Shown here: piece by piece, positions 52,459 to 56,362 of the stretch
Layout: each line of letters starts with the position of its first letter
Position numbering within the stretch: the first letter of the stretch is position 1
From: Chitinophagaceae bacterium
GTDB lineage: Bacteria > Bacteroidota > Bacteroidia > Chitinophagales > Chitinophagaceae
DNA length: 56,362 bases
Direction: 5' to 3'
Assembly (NCBI GenBank): GCA_019747705.1
Contig: JAIEQM010000131.1
Location: forward strand, 1 to 56,362
The notes under the pieces: generated by a model
Databases searched by the model: none
Seen by the model: only the letters and a program-made list of their open reading frames with translations
Told to the model about the DNA's origin: nothing
Program-made: the position numbers and the translations under genes

Positions 52459-55400
52459 TCAGCGCTTCATCCATACGGGCCCCACTCCTGCTTCCATCAT
52501 CATTTTATTTAATACAGACAGTTTGGCTTCAATATCACCGGCACGTTTTTTCAGTACTGCCCACTCTGCATCCAGTTGCTTTTTTAAATCAATGGAAGGC
52601 TGGTTTACTTTGGGAATATCGCTCTCGGTCTGATCATGGAGAAACATATAATTAGCCGTAAACTTATTGGGAAAATTCTCCACATCATCATAGGCTTTTG
52701 ATTTGCGCTGAATCAGATCCTCATCCCAGGTCTTCATCAGTTGCACCAGTGAAGCCGCTTCTTTTTTTACTGAATCATATTTGGTTTCTGCCGGCAAATT
52801 TTTCAATAACTGTTCCAGTTGCAAGCGTTTTGCATAAATGGTATTGATTAAAGTATGCATGGCCGAAATTTCTTTTTCCATACTCTTCATAATAGCGTCA
52901 TACGCTGCATACTCAGCAGCAGTAATATTATAAAGCGGGTTGGCAAGAATGACAGCATTGGTTTGCTGCACTTCATTTCCCAGTTTTAATGTAACGGAGT
53001 AAGTACCCGGCGAAACTTTATGCCCGGCATAGCTGCTTTCAATATACACATTGGGCACCGCAGCAAGAGTTGGGTACCGCAAGTCCCACACAAAACGGTT
53101 CATCCCTTTTTGTTTGGGTAAAACCGGACTGGGTGATGGCGCCCCATCATAAGATTGATACAAACTGTCACGTAAAGAACTGAATGTGCGGACACTATTA
53201 CCTGCTGCATCTTTAATTTCCATAGTGAGCACATCAGTTGTTTTTGAAGGCAAATTATAATACATCACAACACCTGTTGCAGGGTTCACACCTCTTAATC
53301 TGTTTACACCACCCGGGTTGCTGCTGTTCATTTCACTATAGCCATTCATCATGTAAATATGTTCCGGTGCATACAATGTAAATTTTTTCGGGTCTCTTTC
53401 ATAGGTTCTGATAACACCCAAATCATCCAGTATCCAGAAACTGCGTCCGCTGGTGGCTGCAATTAAATTGTTCTGATGAATTTTTAAATCAGTGATGGGT
53501 GTAAGTGGCAGGTTTAACTGAAACGGACTCCACTCTTTTCCGCCATCATAAGAAATAAACAAACCCAGTTCTGTACCTGCAAACAGTAAATCCCTGCGCA
53601 CATTATCTTCCCGCACCACACGTGTAAAAGCATTTGATGGAATTCCATTGTTGATTTTTACCCATGTTTTTCCATAGTCAGTGGTTTTGTATAAACCGGG
53701 TGTATGATCATTAAACTTATAACGGGTGGTGGCAATATAAGCAGTGGCTTTATCAAATGGCGATACTTCAATGGCATTGATCAAACACTCCTGTAAACCT
53801 GCAGGGGTTGCATTTTTCCAGGTAGCGCCGTTATCCTGTGTTAAATAAACATAACCGTCATCGCTGCCGGTCCATATCACACCTTTTTCATGCGGCGATT
53901 CTATAACATAAGCAAGCGTGCCATAATTTTCTGCGCCCACAGCTTCATTGGTATAAGGCACACCGGGTTTTCCCTGTTTTTCTTTTTCATTACGTGTAAG
54001 ATCAGGCGAAACTTCTTTCCAGGTTTTACCCATATCCGTTGTCTTTAATAAATATTGTGAGCCATGATAAAAAACACCGGGTTCATGTTTGCTCCAGATG
54101 ATGGGTGCATTCCAGTTATAGCGGTATTTCATATCCTTTGCATCACGCCCTAAATATTGAATAGGCGCCGGCATTACATTGGTTGCAGCAAAGGCTTTTG
54201 TATCCAGCACTTCAATAGTACCCTGGTAACTGCCACCCATTACATAACGTGGATCATTGGGATCAAATGCAAGAAATGCGCTCTCGCCACCGGCACTGTA
54301 CGTCCAGCTTGAAGGTGATATGCCGCCGCTACCCAATTCACGGTGAGCAATAGAAACAGAAGTATTATCCTGCTGCCCTCCATAAATTCGGTAAGGAAAC
54401 TGATTGTCAACATTAATTCTGTAAAACTGTGCCGTGGGCTGATTGCTTTGTGTGCTCCATGTATCGCCTCCATTCACACTAATGGCGCTGCCGCCATCAT
54501 TGGAAATAATCATGTTCTTACTGTTCTTCGGATTGATCCACAGGTTATGAAAATCACCATGTGTGCCGCCCATCTGTTCCCATGTTTTACCGCCATCTTT
54601 TGATTTTAAAGCAGGCGCACTCATTATATAAAGTGTTTGATCATTCAATGGATCAATAAACAATTCAATGTAATACCATGCCCGCTGCAGCAAACGGTGA
54701 TCATTGGTAATGCGGCTCCAGCTTTTACCTGCATCATCACTCACAAACAAACCACCTGCTTCTTTTTCACTGTCACTTTCAATTAATGCATAAACTTTGT
54801 CACTGTTGCTTCTGCACACAGCAATACTCATTTTTCCCATTTCAGACGGTAATCCATTCGTCAACTTTTCCCATGTATCACCACCATCGGTACTTTTATA
54901 CAAACCACTGCCGGGGCCTCCGCTTATTACCTGCCAGGGTTTGCGCCCATGCTCCCACATAGCTGCATAAATTATGCGGGGGTTATTCATATCCATACTC
55001 AGTTCAGCACAACCTGTTTGCTCATTCACAAACAAAACATTTTTCCAGGTAGCGCCTCCATCTGTGCTTTTATAAATGCCACGCTCTTTACTCCTGCTGT
55101 ATAAAGCGCCCTGTGCGCCCACCAGCAGTACATTTGAATTATTGGGATCCACCACAATACGGCTGATATGTTGTGTGGCATCCAGCCCCATCTTTTTCCA
55201 TGTTTTACCTGCATCTGTACTTTTATAAACACCATCGCCATGATGTGTCATTACACCACGCACTGCGTGTTCACCCATACCCACATACACCACGTTCACA
55301 TCATTTTCTGCAACTGCAACGGCGCCCACACTTCCGGTTTTAAAATAACCATCGGAAATATTATTCCATGTTAAACCAATATCTTCTGTTTTCCATAAGC

Positions 55401-55617
55401 CTCCGCCGGTTGTGCCCATGTAATAGGTGGTAATATCTCCCGGCACACCTGTTGCACAAACGGAACGGCCACCACGAAAAGGGCCGATACTTCTCCACTT
55501 CACCGGTTTAAAAATGGAATTATAATCAACTTTCGCTGAATCTGTTTTTGTTTGAGCCGTTACAGAAAATTGCAGGCAAATGATCAAAAAGAAAAAGAAA
55601 AAGAAATACTTCTTCAT
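52459..55617 (-). CDS. VPS10/sortilin-like beta-propeller protein
   Basis: This is an exported protein of 1052 residues; the start at 55617 gives [22 protein letters not shown], and an in-frame Met 27 codons upstream is unlikely. The main region (about 30-760) is a VPS10/sortilin-like propeller with many Asp-box motifs ([64 protein letters not shown]). A C-terminal stretch (about 800-1050) adds an Ig-like domain ([24 protein letters not shown]) and helices. Homologues in Bacteroidota are annotated as glycosyl hydrolase-like or sortilin-like, but catalytic sialidase residues are not obvious. It is probably a surface binding protein. Confidence 0.88.
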   Translation of the reverse strand: MKKYFFFFFFLIICLQFSVTAQTKTDSAKVDYNSIFKPVKWRSIGPFRGGRSVCATGVPGDITTYYMGTTGGGLWKTEDIGLTWNNISDGYFKTGSVGAVAVAENDVNVVYVGMGEHAVRGVMTHHGDGVYKSTDAGKTWKKMGLDATQHISRIVVDPNNSNVLLVGAQGALYSRSKERGIYKSTDGGATWKNVLFVNEQTGCAELSMDMNNPRIIYAAMWEHGRKPWQVISGGPGSGLYKSTDGGDTWEKLTNGLPSEMGKMSIAVCRSNSDKVYALIESDSEKEAGGLFVSDDAGKSWSRITNDHRLLQRAWYYIELFIDPLNDQTLYIMSAPALKSKDGGKTWEQMGGTHGDFHNLWINPKNSKNMIISNDGGSAISVNGGDTWSTQSNQPTAQFYRINVDNQFPYRIYGGQQDNTSVSIAHRELGSGGISPSSWTYSAGGESAFLAFDPNDPRYVMGGSYQGTIEVLDTKAFAATNVMPAPIQYLGRDAKDMKYRYNWNAPIIWSKHEPGVFYHGSQYLLKTTDMGKTWKEVSPDLTRNEKEKQGKPGVPYTNEAVGAENYGTLAYVIESPHEKGVIWTGSDDGYVYLTQDNGATWKNATPAGLQECLINAIEVSPFDKATAYIATTRYKFNDHTPGLYKTTDYGKTWVKINNGIPSNAFTRVVREDNVRRDLLFAGTELGLFISYDGGKEWSPFQLNLPLTPITDLKIHQNNLIAATSGRSFWILDDLGVIRTYERDPKKFTLYAPEHIYMMNGYSEMNSSNPGGVNRLRGVNPATGVVMYYNLPSKTTDVLTMEIKDAAGNSVRTFSSLRDSLYQSYDGAPSPSPVLPKQKGMNRFVWDLRYPTLAAVPNVYIESSYAGHKVSPGTYSVTLKLGNEVQQTNAVILANPLYNITAAEYAAYDAIMKSMEKEISAMHTLINTIYAKRLQLEQLLKNLPAETKYDSVKKEAASLVQLMKTWDEDLIQRKSKAYDDVENFPNKFTANYMFLHDQTESDIPKVNQPSIDLKKQLDAEWAVLKKRAGDIEAKLSVLNKMMMEAGVGPVWMKR

Positions 55618-55925
55618 ACCCTTATGGTTTAGAATGGAAATATAAAGATTGTTGATGAATAAATGGAATGGCGCTGAGTGCAAAACCGGATGTATCAACA
55701 GTTTGCGGATGGCGGAGATAAATTCGGCAGTAAGATCAATTGTATTTCAATTGGCTTCTGCGTTCATGAACCATGTAAATCACTGAAAAGCGTGGATGAA
55801 ATTCCTGAACATATTACCGGGTGAATAATAGCCTCCATAAGCATTTCTCTGCATCTGCTCATGATACAGTTCATAAAAAATGAACAGGAAGTTATACTGA
55901 TATATGTTTTAAGTGAAGCAAGTAC
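55618..55925. other. intergenic region before tandem repeats
   Basis: About 308 bases upstream of the VPS10-like gene. There is no credible ORF and no full -33/-7 match on either strand. Confidence 0.5.
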
Positions 55926-55958
55926 AAAAAAATAGGCCGTCCCTAAAAAGAGTCGGCC
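55924..55958 (-). terminator. terminator hairpin in repeat copy 1
   Basis: On the minus strand, GGCCG-A-CTC, loop TTTTTA, GGG-A-CGGCC (55958-55935) is followed by TATTTTTTTG. Five strong pairs and three inner pairs frame an A-A mismatch. It would end leftward transcription from the repeat. Confidence 0.7.
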
Positions 55959-56125
55959 GTTGCTAACCTATGAAAAACACCTGAGCGCAATATAAAGAGT
56001 TCTGCAGATATAACAATAAAATAATTTTTGTAACGGACATTTTAATACCCGTATCGTATCTAAAGCCACAACAAAAAATTCGCAAACGCTTTCGGGTAAA
56101 GTTGCATACTGCCAAAAGAAAGAAT
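55926..56125. repeat. tandem repeat, copy 1 (period 237 bp)
   Basis: A block of about 200 bp, from AAAAATAGGCC to AAGAAAGAAT, recurs 237 bases later almost unchanged, with differences clustered in the hairpin and at a few single bases. On the minus strand each unit ends in a terminator hairpin. Copy 1 also carries a 25-codon minus-strand ORF (56040-55963) encoding a hydrophobic peptide (MSVTKIILLLYLQ...); in copy 2 it stops after 17 codons. Confidence 0.9.
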
Positions 56126-56162
56126 TTGGATGATCAATAATGAATAGCAGGATCGGGTTATG

Positions 56163-56362
56163 TTAAAAATAGGCCAACCCTGAAAAGAGCCGGCCGTTGC
56201 TAACCTATGAAAAACACCTGAGCTCAATATAAAGAGTTCTGCAGATATAACAATAAAATAATTTTTGTAACGGACATTTTAATATCCGTATCGTATCTAA
56301 AGCCACAACAAAAAATTCGCAAACGCTTTCGGGTAAAGTTGCATACTGCCAAAAGAAAGAAT
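56163..56362. repeat. tandem repeat, copy 2 (cut by window end)
   Basis: This is the second unit of the 237-bp-period repeat and runs to the window edge; more copies may follow. Differences from copy 1 include GAGCTCAAT versus GAGCGCAAT and ATATCCG versus ATACCCG, plus the paired changes in the hairpin. Confidence 0.9.
56166..56195 (-). terminator. terminator hairpin in repeat copy 2
   Basis: On the minus strand, GGCCGGCTC, loop TTTTCA, GGGTTGGCC (56195-56172) is followed by TATTTTTAAC. Compared with copy 1, the A-A mismatch becomes a G-U pair and a G-C pair becomes G-U, so the stem is kept. These covarying changes argue for a functional structure. Confidence 0.6.

Noticed and set aside
55582..55607. 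(AAAAAG)n hexamer repeat in the VPS10-like signal peptide as a phase switch
   Set aside because: Units of six bases change the length of the Phe run by two residues but never the reading frame.
55926..56362. Integron attC array or CRISPR for the terminal repeats
   Set aside because: No GTTRRRY/RYYYAAC core pair or short regular repeat-spacer pattern; the repeat is a 200-bp block at 237-bp period.

Overview
The window is a chromosomal stretch of a Bacteroidota bacterium, most likely a member of the Chitinophagaceae or a close relative. This is inferred from a SusC/SusD pair, a gliding-motility-associated (type IX secretion, type B) C-terminal domain, DUF5686, DUF4397 and MG2/TonB-plug proteins, many short lipoproteins with a Cys lipobox, and promoters that fit the Bacteroidota -33/-7 pattern (TTG, 18-21 bases, TAnnTTTG). 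Genes lie on both strands in short operons. No tRNA, rRNA, CRISPR array or prophage was seen.

Layout. 1-0.6 kb: RNase P RNA (minus strand). 0.8-2.25 kb: an overlapping AAA ATPase plus small TOPRIM-like gene pair, the best candidate for an uncharacterised defence-type system. 2.35-8.8 kb: tRNA hydroxylase TrhO, a DUF5686 outer-membrane protein, a small membrane protein and a penicillin acylase. 9-10.1 kb: a lipoprotein and a MiaE-type tRNA hydroxylase. 10.1-12.7 kb: a fast-evolving surface-protein region with two lipoprotein genes, two decayed copies of the 3' end of one of them, a frameshifted beta-barrel gene, and an (AC)9 microsatellite at the 5' end of the leading lipoprotein gene that looks like a phase-variation switch. 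13-22.4 kb: metabolic genes (glycosylasparaginase, CutC, a NahK-like kinase, NDH-2, SerA, a serine hydrolase, a CDF transporter) and a PIN-type toxin-antitoxin pair.

22.5-30.8 kb: a SusC-SusD-DUF4397 operon ended by a strong terminator, then a large MG2/TonB-plug protein. It is an outer-membrane uptake locus without glycoside hydrolases. 31-34.4 kb: an SpmA/SpmB-like fusion, YchF and DUF2809. 34.77-35.5 kb: a REP-associated tyrosine transposase flanked by inverted REP-like hairpins and a 62-bp direct repeat. 35.5-37.8 kb: histidine degradation genes hutG and hutI. 37.9-41.4 kb: fasciclin, DUF1905/YdeI, CorA, a stand-alone CBM48 protein and a small exported protein. 41.8-42.5 kb: a HigBA toxin-antitoxin operon with a palindrome over its -7 box.

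42.6-55.6 kb: mostly envelope genes: PD40-OmpA, a lone ABC ATPase, a secreted caspase-TPR protein, an exported VOC protein, a T9SS cargo protein, a site-2-type protease and a VPS10-like beta-propeller protein. The window ends in a 237-bp-period tandem repeat whose units each carry a minus-strand terminator hairpin with covarying bases. Several intergenic palindromic repeats (at about 14.7, 30.8, 32.6 and 39.4 kb) suggest a genome rich in REP or MITE-like elements.
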